A stretch of 60,685 nucleotides of DNA from an uncultured Lachnospiraceae bacterium (GTDB lineage: Bacteria; Bacillota; Clostridia; Lachnospirales; Lachnospiraceae): assembly GCA_902797025.1 (NCBI GenBank), contig CADBRN010000082.1, forward strand, positions 1 through 60,685. Reading direction: 5' to 3'. A model generated the notes under the pieces. That model was not told the DNA's origin, searched no databases, and worked only from the letters and a program-made list of their open reading frames with translations. Every line of letters begins with the position of its first letter. The first letter of the stretch is position 1. This document shows, piece after piece, positions 49,933 to 59,591 of this stretch. The translations under genes and the position numbers were made by a program.

Positions 49933-50429
49933 TGCTGCTGTTTGAAAATGAAACGGAAGCGGAGCTTTCCTTCGACGCGGAGAAAACCGCAAAAAAGGTG
50001 ATCGGAGAGGTGCTTTCGCACGAGGGATGTCCCTATGAGTGCGAGGTTTCCCTCACGCTTGTGGACGCTGAGGAAATACAGGATCTGAACCGGCGGTTCA
50101 GAAATATCGATTCGGTGACCGACGTCCTGTCGTTTCCGCTGGTTCCCTTTGAAACGCCGTCGGAATTCGGCATGCTCGATGACATGGAGGACTGCTTCGA
50201 TCCGGACACAGGCGATCTGATGCTCGGCGACATCGTAATCTGTGTGCCGAGGATGCGGGAACAGGCCGCGGAATACGGCCATTCGACGCTCCGGGAATTT
50301 TCGTTTCTTGCTGCCCACAGTATGTTTCACCTTCTCGGTTATGATCACATGACGAAAGAAGAGGCGGAGGATATGGAGCGGCGCCAGGAAGAAGTTCTCG
50401 ATGTGCTGAATATCAGACGTGACGGATAA
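49929..50429 (+). CDS. ybeY: Endoribonuclease YbeY
   Basis: A 166-residue metalloprotein needed for 16S rRNA 3' end maturation and ribosome quality control. The metal motif appears as HSMFHLLGYDH; the family usually has HGxLHLxGYDH, so the second residue is Ser not Gly but all three His are kept. IDSVTDVLSFPL and DIVICVPRMREQAAEYGHS are typical. The start is ATG 49929, overlapping phoH. In many Lachnospiraceae a diacylglycerol kinase gene and era follow; here they do not. Confidence 0.93.
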   Translation: MMLLFENETEAELSFDAEKTAKKVIGEVLSHEGCPYECEVSLTLVDAEEIQDLNRRFRNIDSVTDVLSFPLVPFETPSEFGMLDDMEDCFDPDTGDLMLGDIVICVPRMREQAAEYGHSTLREFSFLAAHSMFHLLGYDHMTKEEAEDMERRQEEVLDVLNIRRDG

Positions 50430-50444
50430 GAAAGAGGAAAAACG

Positions 50445-51002
50445 ATGGAAACGAAGGAACAGCTGAGAAAATTAGTGCACGCACGGCGGGGCCAGGCTGC
50501 TTCGACGGATCTGACCCGCGACAGCGAAATTATTTTTCGAAAAATTCAATGTCTGGATGAATATATCATTTCCGGTTCAATCTATGCCTACATGGATTTT
50601 CAGAACGAGGTGATGACGCGGGCATTTCTCGCACGCGCGCTCGGCGACGGAAAGCGTGTCGCCATCCCGAAGGTGCGGGACGGCAGGATGGAGTTCCGTT
50701 ATATCGACAGCCTCCGCCAGGTGGAAAAGGGGGCGCTCGGGATTATGGAGCCGACCGCTGAGACGGATCCGGCAGATTCTGAGACTGCGCTCATGATCGT
50801 TCCGGGCGTCGCGTTTGACCGGAAGTGTCACCGGGTCGGTTACGGCGGCGGATATTATGACCGGTATCTCAAAGAACACCCGAATCACATCACGATTGCG
50901 GTTGCCTTTGATTTTCAGGTCTTTGACGAAGTGCCGCATGAGGAGTATGATGTAACTCCGCTGTATCTGTTCACGGAATCGTGCCGGTACAAGAAAAAGT
51001 AA
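50445..51002 (+). CDS. 5-formyltetrahydrofolate cyclo-ligase
   Basis: Converts 5-formyl-THF to 5,10-methenyl-THF with ATP, returning stored folate to one-carbon metabolism. The 185-residue protein begins KEQLRKLVHARRG, and its C-terminal signature MIVPGVAFDRKCHRVGYGGGYYDRYL (split) with the GYGGGYYDR ATP loop is clear. Length fits the family. It follows ybeY by 15 bases with a GAGG ribosome site and precedes miaB. Confidence 0.92.
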   Translation: METKEQLRKLVHARRGQAASTDLTRDSEIIFRKIQCLDEYIISGSIYAYMDFQNEVMTRAFLARALGDGKRVAIPKVRDGRMEFRYIDSLRQVEKGALGIMEPTAETDPADSETALMIVPGVAFDRKCHRVGYGGGYYDRYLKEHPNHITIAVAFDFQVFDEVPHEEYDVTPLYLFTESCRYKKK

Positions 51003-51020
51003 GTCGATCGGAGAGTATTG

Positions 51021-52469
51021 ATGACGAAATTTAACAGGATGGAGGAAGCAGGAGCAGGCATTCCTCCGGTTACAGAGCCCGCGCGGCAGTATTATTTCAT
51101 GGAGCGCGCGGCGGAAATAATCAGAAGAAAATCTGAGGAGGCGGGCCGCCCCCTCACTTTCTGCGTTCAGACATTCGGATGTCAGATGAACGCGCGGGAC
51201 TCGGAGAAGCTCCGGGGCATTCTCGAACGTGTCGGATTTATAAAAAGTGAGGACGAATCGGCAGACTTCGTCCTTTACAATACCTGTACGGTCCGGGAAA
51301 ATGCGAACCTGAAGGTCTACGGAAGGCTCGGCGCGCTCCGCGCAAAAAAACGGGAAAATCCGAATAAAATCATCGCGCTCTGCGGCTGCATGACGCAGGA
51401 AGAGGAAGTGGTGAATACGATCCGGAAAAGCTATCCTTTCGTCGATCTCGTATTCGGGACGCACAATGTCTACCAGCTGGCGGAGCTTCTGGTCCGTTCG
51501 CTGGAGGAAGACGGGATGGTCGTCGACGTTCCGGACGCGACGAAAGGATCCATCGTCGAGGAGCTACCGACGGACCGGAAGTATTCCTTCAAATCCGGCG
51601 TCAATATCATGTACGGATGCGACAATTTCTGTTCCTACTGTATCGTCCCGTATGTGCGCGGGCGTGAGCGCAGCAGACGACCGGAGGAAATCCTGGATGA
51701 GATCCGGCGTCTCACGAAGGACGGAGTCCGGGAAGTGATGCTGCTCGGGCAGAACGTCAATTCCTACGGGAAAGGGCTTGATGAGGACATCGATTTCGCG
51801 CGGCTTCTCGCGCGGGTCGCAGAGGTTCCGGGCGTTGACCGCGTCCGTTTCATGACTTCGCACCCGAAGGATCTTTCCGACGATCTGATTCACGTGATGG
51901 CGTCGTATCCGAATATCTGCCGCCATCTTCATCTGCCGCTTCAGTCCGGCAGCACACGGCTGCTGAAGATCATGAACCGGCGTTATACGAAGGAGTCGTA
52001 TCTCGCGCTCACGGACCGGATCCGCGAGGCGATGCCGGATATCTCCCTGACGACCGATATTATCGTCGGTTTTCCGGGGGAGACGGAGGAAGACTTTGAG
52101 GATACACTGGACGTCGTCCGCCGTGTGCAGTACGACAGCGCCTTTACTTTTATTTACTCAAAGAGAAGCGGAACACCGGCCGCGGAGATGGAAAATCAGG
52201 TTCCGGACGAGGTGGTTCACAGACGGTTCCCGCATCTTTTGCGGCTTGTTCAGGAAATCGGCCGTGAGCGCACTGCGCGTTTCACCGGCCAGGTAAAGGA
52301 TGTTCTCGTCGAGTCGCTGAATGAACAGAATCGCGATCTTGTGACGGGACGGATCATGGAAAATGCGGTCGTGCATTTCCCGGGAAGCGCGTCGCTCATC
52401 GGAAAGATCGTTCCGGTGCGGCTCGACGCCTGCAGAGGGTTTTATTACCTCGGCACGCCGGAATTCTGA
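51021..52469 (+). CDS. miaB: tRNA-2-methylthio-N6-dimethylallyladenosine synthase MiaB
   Basis: A 482-residue radical SAM methylthiotransferase acting on i6A37 of tRNA. The N-terminal domain starts TFCVQTFGCQMNARDSEKL, the MiaB form of the motif. The radical SAM triad is in MYGCDNFCSYCIVPYVRGRE. The TRAM domain closes the protein (DVLVESLNEQNRDLVTGRI, GSASLIGKIVPVRL). A ~45-residue N-terminal extension precedes the core, as in other clostridial MiaB. ATG 51021 is preferred over the adjacent TTG 51018. miaA, which makes its substrate, lies 5 kb downstream in the same gene group. Confidence 0.95.
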   Translation: MTKFNRMEEAGAGIPPVTEPARQYYFMERAAEIIRRKSEEAGRPLTFCVQTFGCQMNARDSEKLRGILERVGFIKSEDESADFVLYNTCTVRENANLKVYGRLGALRAKKRENPNKIIALCGCMTQEEEVVNTIRKSYPFVDLVFGTHNVYQLAELLVRSLEEDGMVVDVPDATKGSIVEELPTDRKYSFKSGVNIMYGCDNFCSYCIVPYVRGRERSRRPEEILDEIRRLTKDGVREVMLLGQNVNSYGKGLDEDIDFARLLARVAEVPGVDRVRFMTSHPKDLSDDLIHVMASYPNICRHLHLPLQSGSTRLLKIMNRRYTKESYLALTDRIREAMPDISLTTDIIVGFPGETEEDFEDTLDVVRRVQYDSAFTFIYSKRSGTPAAEMENQVPDEVVHRRFPHLLRLVQEIGRERTARFTGQVKDVLVESLNEQNRDLVTGRIMENAVVHFPGSASLIGKIVPVRLDACRGFYYLGTPEF

Positions 52470-52505
52470 CCGGGTTTCCGGATGATAAATGGAGGTTGAA
52501 CTGAC

Positions 52506-55253
52506 TTGGCAGTATCACCGATGATGCAGCACTATCTGAAGACAAAAGAACAGTACCCGGATTGCATTTTATTTTATCGCCTCGGGGACTTCTATGAGAT
52601 GTTCTTCGACGACGCGAAAACCGTATCCCGTGAGCTTGAGCTCACGCTGACGGGCAAAAGCTGCGGTCTTCCGGAACGCGCGCCGATGTGCGGCGTACCC
52701 TTTCACGCTGCGGACACGTATATCTCAAAGCTGATTGAAAAGGGATATAAAGTCGCCATCTGCGAGCAGATGGAGGATCCGAAACTCGCGAAGGGAATCG
52801 TGAAGCGTGAGGTGATCCGCATCGTGACCCCCGGCACCATGCTGGAGTCAGAGGGACTGGATGAGGCGAAAAATAATTATCTGATGAGTATCGTGTCGAT
52901 GGATGATGTCTTCGGTGTTGCGGCTGCCGATATCTCGACCGGTCAGTGTCTTGTCACCCAGGTCGGGACGAAGGAGAAACTCGTCGATGAGATATTAAAA
53001 TTTTCACCGGCGGAGATCATCTGCAATCAGTCGCTCTTTGTGTCCGGTATGGATCTTGATGATCTGAAAAGCCGGATCCACTTCAGCCTGTCGACGCCGG
53101 GCGAGTGGTATTTTGATGAGGCGACTGCCGTAAGAACGCTGAAAAAGCAGTTTCACGTCGGATCCCTGAAAGGGCTCGGCATCACGGACTTTCCCTACGG
53201 AACGATCGCGGCCGGGGCTCTTTTTACGTATCTTTACGAGACGCAGAAGTCCGACATGAAGCAGATGACATCGATCACTCCGTATTATGCCGATCACTAT
53301 ATGCTCGTGGACAGCGCGACGATGCGCAATCTCGAACTGATCGAGACGATGCGGGAGAAGCAGAAACGTGGTTCGCTGCTCTGGGTGCTCGACAAGACGA
53401 AAACGGCGATGGGCGCCCGGCTGCTCCGGACGTTCATCGAACAGCCGCTGATCGACCGGGACCGGATCGAGGACCGGCTCGACGCGGTAGCTGCTTTCTC
53501 GGACCGGCCGATGGTGCGTGAGGAGGTCCGGGTATCGCTTCAGCCGGTCTACGATCTTGAGCGGCTCTGCAGCCGCATCGTTTATCAGTCGGCAAACCCG
53601 CGGGATCTGATCGCTTTTCGCACCTCCCTTGAAATGCTTCCGGAGATCCGCAGTCAGATCGGAAATCTCCCCGGGGCAATTATGAAGAATTTGTACGAGG
53701 AGCTTGATCCTCTGGAGGATCTCTGTGACCTCATCCGCCGCGCGATCGATGACGACCCGCCGCTTGCGATGAAGGAGGGCGGAATCATCCGGGACGGATA
53801 CAATGAGATGGTCGATTCTTACCGCGAAGCGCAGGTAAGCGGGAAGAAGTGGCTTCAGCAGCTCGAGGAACAGGAGCGGGAACGAACCGGAATCCGCACG
53901 CTGCGCATCCGCTTCAATAAGGTATTCGGCTACTGCATTGAGGTGACAAATTCGTTCCGTGACAAGGTTCCGGAAGATTATGTCCGGCGCCAGACGCTGA
54001 CGAACGCGGAACGCTACACGACGCAGCAGCTCAAGGAAATCGAGGAAAAAATCCTCGGAGCGGAAGAAAAACTGGCCGGACTGGAGTACAAGCTGTTCAC
54101 AGACGTCCGAGACAGGATCAGCGCGGAGGTTCTGCGGATTCAGAAAACCGCCCGCGCAGTCGCGGCGGTCGATGTATTCGCCTCACTTTCCTATGTGGCG
54201 GAGCATAATCAGTTTGTGCGTCCTGCGATCAACACAGAGGGAGTTCTGAAGATTCGTGAGGGGCGTCATCCGGTGGTTGAAAATATGATGCAGGACGGCC
54301 TGTTTATCCCGAATGACACGAAGCTCGATGAGAAAGAGAACCGGGTAGCGATTATCACCGGACCGAACATGGCAGGAAAATCCACCTATATGCGGCAGTG
54401 TGCGCTGATCGTCCTGATGGCGCAGATCGGTTCCTTCGTCCCGGCGGCGTCTGCGGATATCGGCATCGTCGACCGCATTTTTACCCGTGTCGGCGCATCC
54501 GATGACCTGGCGAGCGGAAAAAGTACCTTCATGATCGAGATGAATGAGGTCGCAAATATCCTTCGCAACGCGACATCACACAGTCTTTTGATTCTCGACG
54601 AGATCGGACGAGGAACGAGCACCTTCGACGGTCTATCCATCGCCTGGGCGGTGGTGGAATACGTGGCGAATCCGAATAAAATCGGCGCAAGGACTCTGTT
54701 TGCGACGCATTACCATGAACTCACGGAGCTGGAGGGCAAGATCCCCGGCGTAAACAATTACTGCATCGCCGTCAGGGAGCGCGGCGACGACATCGTTTTC
54801 CTCCGGAAAATTATAAGGGGAGGTGCGGACCGCAGCTACGGCATCCAGGTCGCGCGCCTTGCCGGAGTACCGGAAGAGGTGCTCCGCCGGGCAGATGAGC
54901 TGGCGGCACAGCTCGCCGGAAGCGATATCACTTCTGCGATCAAAGAAGTTGCGGGAGATGGTGAAGAAGATGGCGGACCCAATGGGAAAACGTGTCCGCC
55001 GAAGCCGGAGCCGGCTATTACGGAAGAAACCGGATCCGGGCAGTATGAATTGGAAAATCCGGGCATCGACGGGGACGGGCAGTTCTCCTTCTTCCGCCCG
55101 GATGGAGAAGCAAAGAAAGAAGAGGCGAAACGGGCGAAAGCAGAGAAGAAGAACGAGTCGGTTCTCAGAGAATTAAAGAATGCCGATCTCACACGGATCA
55201 CGCCGATCGACGCGATGAATCTTCTTTACCGCCTTCAGAATAAGGTGCAGTAA
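52506..55253 (+). CDS. mutS: DNA mismatch repair protein MutS
   Basis: Recognises base mismatches and starts repair. The 915-residue protein contains the mismatch-binding F-x-E region (FYRLGDFYEMFFDDA), connector and lever domains, the clamp (VFGYCIEVTNSF, RQTLTNAERYTT), and the ATPase with Walker A GPNMAGKSTYMRQ (near residue 619), DEIGRGTSTFDGLSIAW and TLFATHYHELTELE. The start is TTG 52506 with GGAGG ten bases upstream; a later in-frame ATG at 52521 is possible. Between the ATPase and the C-terminal dimerisation helix there is an extra acidic/Pro-rich stretch (about 815-885). Confidence 0.95.
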   Translation: MAVSPMMQHYLKTKEQYPDCILFYRLGDFYEMFFDDAKTVSRELELTLTGKSCGLPERAPMCGVPFHAADTYISKLIEKGYKVAICEQMEDPKLAKGIVKREVIRIVTPGTMLESEGLDEAKNNYLMSIVSMDDVFGVAAADISTGQCLVTQVGTKEKLVDEILKFSPAEIICNQSLFVSGMDLDDLKSRIHFSLSTPGEWYFDEATAVRTLKKQFHVGSLKGLGITDFPYGTIAAGALFTYLYETQKSDMKQMTSITPYYADHYMLVDSATMRNLELIETMREKQKRGSLLWVLDKTKTAMGARLLRTFIEQPLIDRDRIEDRLDAVAAFSDRPMVREEVRVSLQPVYDLERLCSRIVYQSANPRDLIAFRTSLEMLPEIRSQIGNLPGAIMKNLYEELDPLEDLCDLIRRAIDDDPPLAMKEGGIIRDGYNEMVDSYREAQVSGKKWLQQLEEQERERTGIRTLRIRFNKVFGYCIEVTNSFRDKVPEDYVRRQTLTNAERYTTQQLKEIEEKILGAEEKLAGLEYKLFTDVRDRISAEVLRIQKTARAVAAVDVFASLSYVAEHNQFVRPAINTEGVLKIREGRHPVVENMMQDGLFIPNDTKLDEKENRVAIITGPNMAGKSTYMRQCALIVLMAQIGSFVPAASADIGIVDRIFTRVGASDDLASGKSTFMIEMNEVANILRNATSHSLLILDEIGRGTSTFDGLSIAWAVVEYVANPNKIGARTLFATHYHELTELEGKIPGVNNYCIAVRERGDDIVFLRKIIRGGADRSYGIQVARLAGVPEEVLRRADELAAQLAGSDITSAIKEVAGDGEEDGGPNGKTCPPKPEPAITEETGSGQYELENPGIDGDGQFSFFRPDGEAKKEEAKRAKAEKKNESVLRELKNADLTRITPIDAMNLLYRLQNKVQ

Positions 55254-55276
55254 CACAGAGCGATGCAGGTGCAGAG

Positions 55277-57205
55277 ATGGATACGATACAGGTATTGGAT
55301 AAAACGACAATCGATAAAATAGCGGCCGGAGAGGTGGTAGAGCGGCCGGCTTCTGTCGTGAAGGAGCTGCTGGAAAACGCGATCGACGCAGGAGCGGGCG
55401 CGGTGACCGTGGAGATCCGGGACGGCGGAAAATCCATGATCCGGATCACCGACAACGGAGGGGGAATTCCGGGAGATCAGATCCGTCTCGCTTTTACGCG
55501 CCATGCGACGAGCAAGATCCGGAATATCGGCGACCTCGTGCAGATCGAATCCCTCGGATTCCGGGGCGAGGCGCTCTCAAGCATCGCCGCGGTGGCGCAG
55601 GTCGAGATGATCACGAAGACGCCGGACTCGCTTGCGGGCACGCGCTATTGTGTCGACGGCGGAAGCGAGGTCTCGTTTGAAGAGATCGGAGCTCCCTCCG
55701 GTACGACGATTATCGTTCGGAATCTATTCTACAATACGCCGGCAAGGGCGAAGTTTCTCCGCTCGGCCGCGGCGGAAGGCAGCCGTGCAGCGGCAGTGAT
55801 CGAGGAGATTGCGCTTTCGCATCCGGATATCTCTTTTAAATTTCTGATGAACGGCCAGAACCGGCTTTTTACGAGCGGAAACGGAAATCTGAAGGAAATT
55901 ATTTATCAGATTTTCGGGAAAGAAATTTCGGCGAAGCTGATACCGGTCGATCACAAGGGGGATTTTGTGCGGATGACCGGATTTATCGCCGCCCCGGAGA
56001 TCGCCAGAGGAAACCGGAATTTTGAAAATTATTTTGTAAACGGACGTTTTGTGAAGAGCAGGATTGTCTCAAGAGCGATTGAGGACGGCTATCACGGGCA
56101 TCTGATGCAGCACCGGTATCCTTTTACGCTTCTCTATCTGGATCTGAACAAGGATATGGTCGATGTGAATGTGCATCCCTCGAAAATGGAGGTACGGATC
56201 TCAGACGAGGATTCGGTCTATCATGAGCTGACCCTTGCGGTACAAAACGCACTGATGGAGCGGGAGAGGATTCCGGAAATCACATTTGCAAAGCCGAAAC
56301 GGCAGGAAGGCGCCGCTTCGATGCTTCCGCATCTGGAGAAAAAAATACCGGAACCCTTTGAGACGGTGCGCAGGGAAAAAGAACGGGTGAATGCGGAGGG
56401 CATTTCCGCGTTACGGGAAGGTACCGGCGTTTACACCGGCCCTGCCGCGTCTGACGGAGTATCGACATCCGGAGCGGCGAAGGAGGAACAGCACGCGTCT
56501 ATGAATGCGCCGCATGAGGCGCCGGATCCGGTGTCCGGGACAGAAAAACCGGAGAGCAGCGGCGCGAAAAAACCGGTAAGCGGATCACAGACCGCGCTGT
56601 TTGAGGACACGGTACTGTCGAAGGAAGCGCGGCCGCATCACCGCATGATCGGCCAGATCTTCGGGACGTACTGGCTTATCGAGTACGGCGATGCGCTCTA
56701 TATCATCGATCAGCACGCGGCGCACGAGAAGGTACTCTACGAGCGGATGATGAAGAGCTACCGTGAGAAGACGGTCAATTCGCAGATACTCTTCCCCGCA
56801 TCGGTCGTCACGCTGACGATCCGCGAGCAGCAGATTCTTGAGCAGAATCTCGGTCAGTTCCGCGCGCTCGGGTTCGGAATCGAGTCCTTCGGAGGCCGGT
56901 CCTACCAGATCACCGCGGTGCCGGACAATCTGTACGGGGTCGGCGTCGATCAGCTTTTCACGGAAATGATCGATGCACTGTCCGAGACAGGCGGACAGAA
57001 GGATCAGATCATTCTTGAGCGGATCGCCTCGATGTCATGTAAAGCTGCGGTCAAGGGAAAGCGCGAAATGAGTGTAGAAGAGGCGGATGCTCTTGTAGAC
57101 GAGCTGCTCGGTCTGGAAAATCCATACCATTGCCCGCACGGGCGTCCGACGATTGTGCGGATGACACACAGCGAGCTGGACCGGAAATTCCGGCGGATAG
57201 TTTGA
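55277..57205 (+). CDS. mutL: DNA mismatch repair protein MutL (endonuclease type)
   Basis: A 642-residue partner of MutS. The GHKL ATPase domain has IDKIAAGEVVERPASVVKEL, ENAIDAGA, TDNGGGI and FTRHATSKI. A low-complexity linker (about 355-455) separates it from the C-terminal domain. That domain carries the metal site motifs DQHAAHEKVLYERM, SCKAAVK and CPHGRPTIVRM, so this MutL should have the nicking endonuclease activity of bacteria lacking MutH. Starts 23 bases after mutS. Confidence 0.95.
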   Translation: MDTIQVLDKTTIDKIAAGEVVERPASVVKELLENAIDAGAGAVTVEIRDGGKSMIRITDNGGGIPGDQIRLAFTRHATSKIRNIGDLVQIESLGFRGEALSSIAAVAQVEMITKTPDSLAGTRYCVDGGSEVSFEEIGAPSGTTIIVRNLFYNTPARAKFLRSAAAEGSRAAAVIEEIALSHPDISFKFLMNGQNRLFTSGNGNLKEIIYQIFGKEISAKLIPVDHKGDFVRMTGFIAAPEIARGNRNFENYFVNGRFVKSRIVSRAIEDGYHGHLMQHRYPFTLLYLDLNKDMVDVNVHPSKMEVRISDEDSVYHELTLAVQNALMERERIPEITFAKPKRQEGAASMLPHLEKKIPEPFETVRREKERVNAEGISALREGTGVYTGPAASDGVSTSGAAKEEQHASMNAPHEAPDPVSGTEKPESSGAKKPVSGSQTALFEDTVLSKEARPHHRMIGQIFGTYWLIEYGDALYIIDQHAAHEKVLYERMMKSYREKTVNSQILFPASVVTLTIREQQILEQNLGQFRALGFGIESFGGRSYQITAVPDNLYGVGVDQLFTEMIDALSETGGQKDQIILERIASMSCKAAVKGKREMSVEEADALVDELLGLENPYHCPHGRPTIVRMTHSELDRKFRRIV

Positions 57206-57214
57206 GGAAAAAAG

Positions 57215-58177
57215 ATGGGTGACAGGAACGAAAAAAAACCATGCCTGGTGATCGCCGGACCGACGGCAACCGGAAAAAGTTCCCTTGCGGTCCGGATGTC
57301 AAAGGAGATCGGCGGTTCTGTGATCTCGGCGGATTCGATGCAGGTATATCGCCGCATGAATATCGGATCGGCGAAGATCACTCCGGAGGAAATGGCGGGA
57401 ATTCCGCATTATCTGGTCGATCTCATCGAGCCGTCTTCTGAGTTCAATGTTTATCGCTTTTCTCAGCTCGGTCATGAGGCGATGCGGGATATCTATGCGA
57501 AGGGGCGGATCCCCGTGATCGCGGGCGGCACGGGATTTTATATTCAGGCATTGCTCCGGGATATTGATTTTTCCGAAACGGAGGGAGAATCGCCCTTCCG
57601 GAAGGAACTGGAGAGACGTGCGGAGGCCGGAGATGCCGGACGGATCTATGAGGAACTTGCAGAAGTAGATCCGGAATCGGCAAAAGCGATTCATCCGCAC
57701 AATATCAGGCGGGTGATCCGTGCGCTTGAATATTATCACGAGACAGGAAGACCGATTTCCGTTCATAACCGCGAACAGCATGAGCGGACCTCGCCCTATC
57801 ATGCTGTTTTTTTTGTGCTGACCGATGACCGCGCACATCTTTACCGGAAAATAGAGGCGCGCGTCGATCAGATGGTAGCCGCGGGGCTGTTCGACGAGGT
57901 CGAAGGTCTGATCCGCGAGGGCCTTTCCGAAAATTGCACATCGATGAAAGGCCTGGGATATCGTGAACTTTTCCCGTACTTCAGGGGGGAGATTTCAAAA
58001 GAAGAGGCGATCGAACAGATCAAGACCGATACGCGCCATTTTGCAAAACGGCAGCTGACCTGGTTTCGCCGTGAGAAGGATGCGGTCTGGATCGATACGT
58101 CAAAGTTTCATTACAGCGAGGATGCGATCCTCGGCGAGATGCTGCGCATCTGGAATGATAAGATGCAGGAGTCATAA
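57215..58177 (+). CDS. miaA: tRNA dimethylallyltransferase MiaA
   Basis: Adds the dimethylallyl group to A37 of tRNAs reading codons that start with U, making the substrate for MiaB. The 320-residue protein has the P-loop IAGPTATGKSSLAVRMS (near residue 10), ISADSMQVYRRMNIGSAK, IPHYLVDLIEPSSEFNVYRF and AGGTGFYIQALL. The late GLGYRELFPYFRG and RHFAKRQLTWFRR segments are typical. It starts nine bases after mutL. Confidence 0.95.
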   Translation: MGDRNEKKPCLVIAGPTATGKSSLAVRMSKEIGGSVISADSMQVYRRMNIGSAKITPEEMAGIPHYLVDLIEPSSEFNVYRFSQLGHEAMRDIYAKGRIPVIAGGTGFYIQALLRDIDFSETEGESPFRKELERRAEAGDAGRIYEELAEVDPESAKAIHPHNIRRVIRALEYYHETGRPISVHNREQHERTSPYHAVFFVLTDDRAHLYRKIEARVDQMVAAGLFDEVEGLIREGLSENCTSMKGLGYRELFPYFRGEISKEEAIEQIKTDTRHFAKRQLTWFRREKDAVWIDTSKFHYSEDAILGEMLRIWNDKMQES

Positions 58178-58199
58178 GGGAGCAGGAAGGAATTCAGAT

Positions 58200-59519
58200 A
58201 TGGAGTTTGATGATTTTTATTCAGAGGATCTTAGAAAACAGCAGTACAAGGCTGCGGGAATCGACGCCGACGTGCTGGATTACTGCGACGCGGTCTGCGG
58301 ATCGCTGCGGGATCGTTTCGGCCGGATCGATTCCATCGCAGAATTTAATCAGATCAAGGTTCTTCATGCGATGCAGGAAAATCAGGTCAGCGAGGCCTGT
58401 CTCGGTTCGACGACCGGCTACGGATACGATGACATCGGCCGCGACCGTCTTGAAAAAGTATATGCATCGACCTTCAAAACGGAGGATGCGCTCGTCCGGC
58501 CTCAGATCGTCTGCGGGACACACGCGCTCGGGCTCGCGTTGGCGGGAAATCTGCGTCCCGGAGACGAGCTGCTCTCCCCGGTCGGCAAACCGTACGATAC
58601 CCTTGAGGAGGTGATCGGTATCCGCCCGTCGAAGGGCTCACTGGCGGAATACGGCGTCACTTACCGTCAGGTCGATCTTCTGCCGGATGATTCCTTCGAT
58701 TTTGAGGGAATCCGCGCGGCGATCAGTGACCGGACAAAGCTCGTCTCGATTCAGCGCTCCAAAGGGTATCAGACGAGAAAATCCTTCTCGGTCTCCGAGA
58801 TCGGTGAGTTGATCCGCTTCATCAAGGGCATCCGTCCGGACCTGACCGTGATGGTCGACAACTGTTACGGTGAATTTGTCGAATGTATGGAGCCCTCGGA
58901 GGTCGGCGCGGATATGATCGTCGGCTCACTCATCAAAAATCCGGGAGGCGGCCTTGCACCGAGCGGCGGTTACATCGCCGGCACGAAACAATGCGTCGAA
59001 AACGCTGCCTACCGGCTTACAACGCCGGGACTCGGAAAAGAAGTCGGTGCTTCGCTCGGCCTTTCCGAGAAGTTTTATCAGGGATTTTTTCTCGCCCCGA
59101 CTGTCACGGCTTCGGCTCTGAAGGGCGCGATTTTCGCGGCAGCGATCTATGAATCTCTCGGGTTTCCGGTCGTTCCGGCGGCATCCGCTTCGCGGCACGA
59201 TATTATTCAGTCCGTTGTATTCGGAAAGCCGGAGGGCGTCATCGCCTTCTGCGAGGGGATTCAGGCGGGATCGCCGGTCGATTCTCACGTACGCCCGGAG
59301 CCATGGGCGATGCCCGGCTACGACAGCGACGTCATCATGGCAGCCGGAACGTTCGTTCAGGGATCCTCGATTGAGCTTTCATCGGACGGTCCGATCCGGG
59401 ATCCGTACGCCGTCTATTTTCAGGGAGGCCTGACCTGGCCCCACGCGAAATTCGGCATCATGATGAGCCTTCAGAAGGTGAAGGAGGCGGGCTTGTTCGA
59501 CCCGGCAAGGCTGCGCTGA
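58200..59519 (+). CDS. PLP-dependent 'aluminium resistance'/methionine gamma-lyase family protein (YnbB-like)
   Basis: A 439-residue fold-type I PLP enzyme of the Alum_res family. Motifs include CGTHALGLALAGNLRPGDELLSPVGKPYDTLEEVIG (split), VDNCYGEFVE, and the PLP lysine in SLIKNPGGGLAPSGGY (near residue 245). The C-terminal end WPHAKFGIMMSLQKV is typical. The name comes from an early aluminium-tolerance report; databases also call it a methionine gamma-lyase-like protein, and the substrate is unproven. ATG 58200 was chosen with AGGAAGG upstream; an open frame upstream overlaps miaA. Adjacent to miaA as in many Firmicutes. Confidence 0.88.
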   Translation: MEFDDFYSEDLRKQQYKAAGIDADVLDYCDAVCGSLRDRFGRIDSIAEFNQIKVLHAMQENQVSEACLGSTTGYGYDDIGRDRLEKVYASTFKTEDALVRPQIVCGTHALGLALAGNLRPGDELLSPVGKPYDTLEEVIGIRPSKGSLAEYGVTYRQVDLLPDDSFDFEGIRAAISDRTKLVSIQRSKGYQTRKSFSVSEIGELIRFIKGIRPDLTVMVDNCYGEFVECMEPSEVGADMIVGSLIKNPGGGLAPSGGYIAGTKQCVENAAYRLTTPGLGKEVGASLGLSEKFYQGFFLAPTVTASALKGAIFAAAIYESLGFPVVPAASASRHDIIQSVVFGKPEGVIAFCEGIQAGSPVDSHVRPEPWAMPGYDSDVIMAAGTFVQGSSIELSSDGPIRDPYAVYFQGGLTWPHAKFGIMMSLQKVKEAGLFDPARLR

Positions 59520-59591
59520 ATGTTTGGATACAAAGTATCGGGATTCTCTTCGGACGATGTCCGGGCAATTACCAGATAAGGAGATCATTTT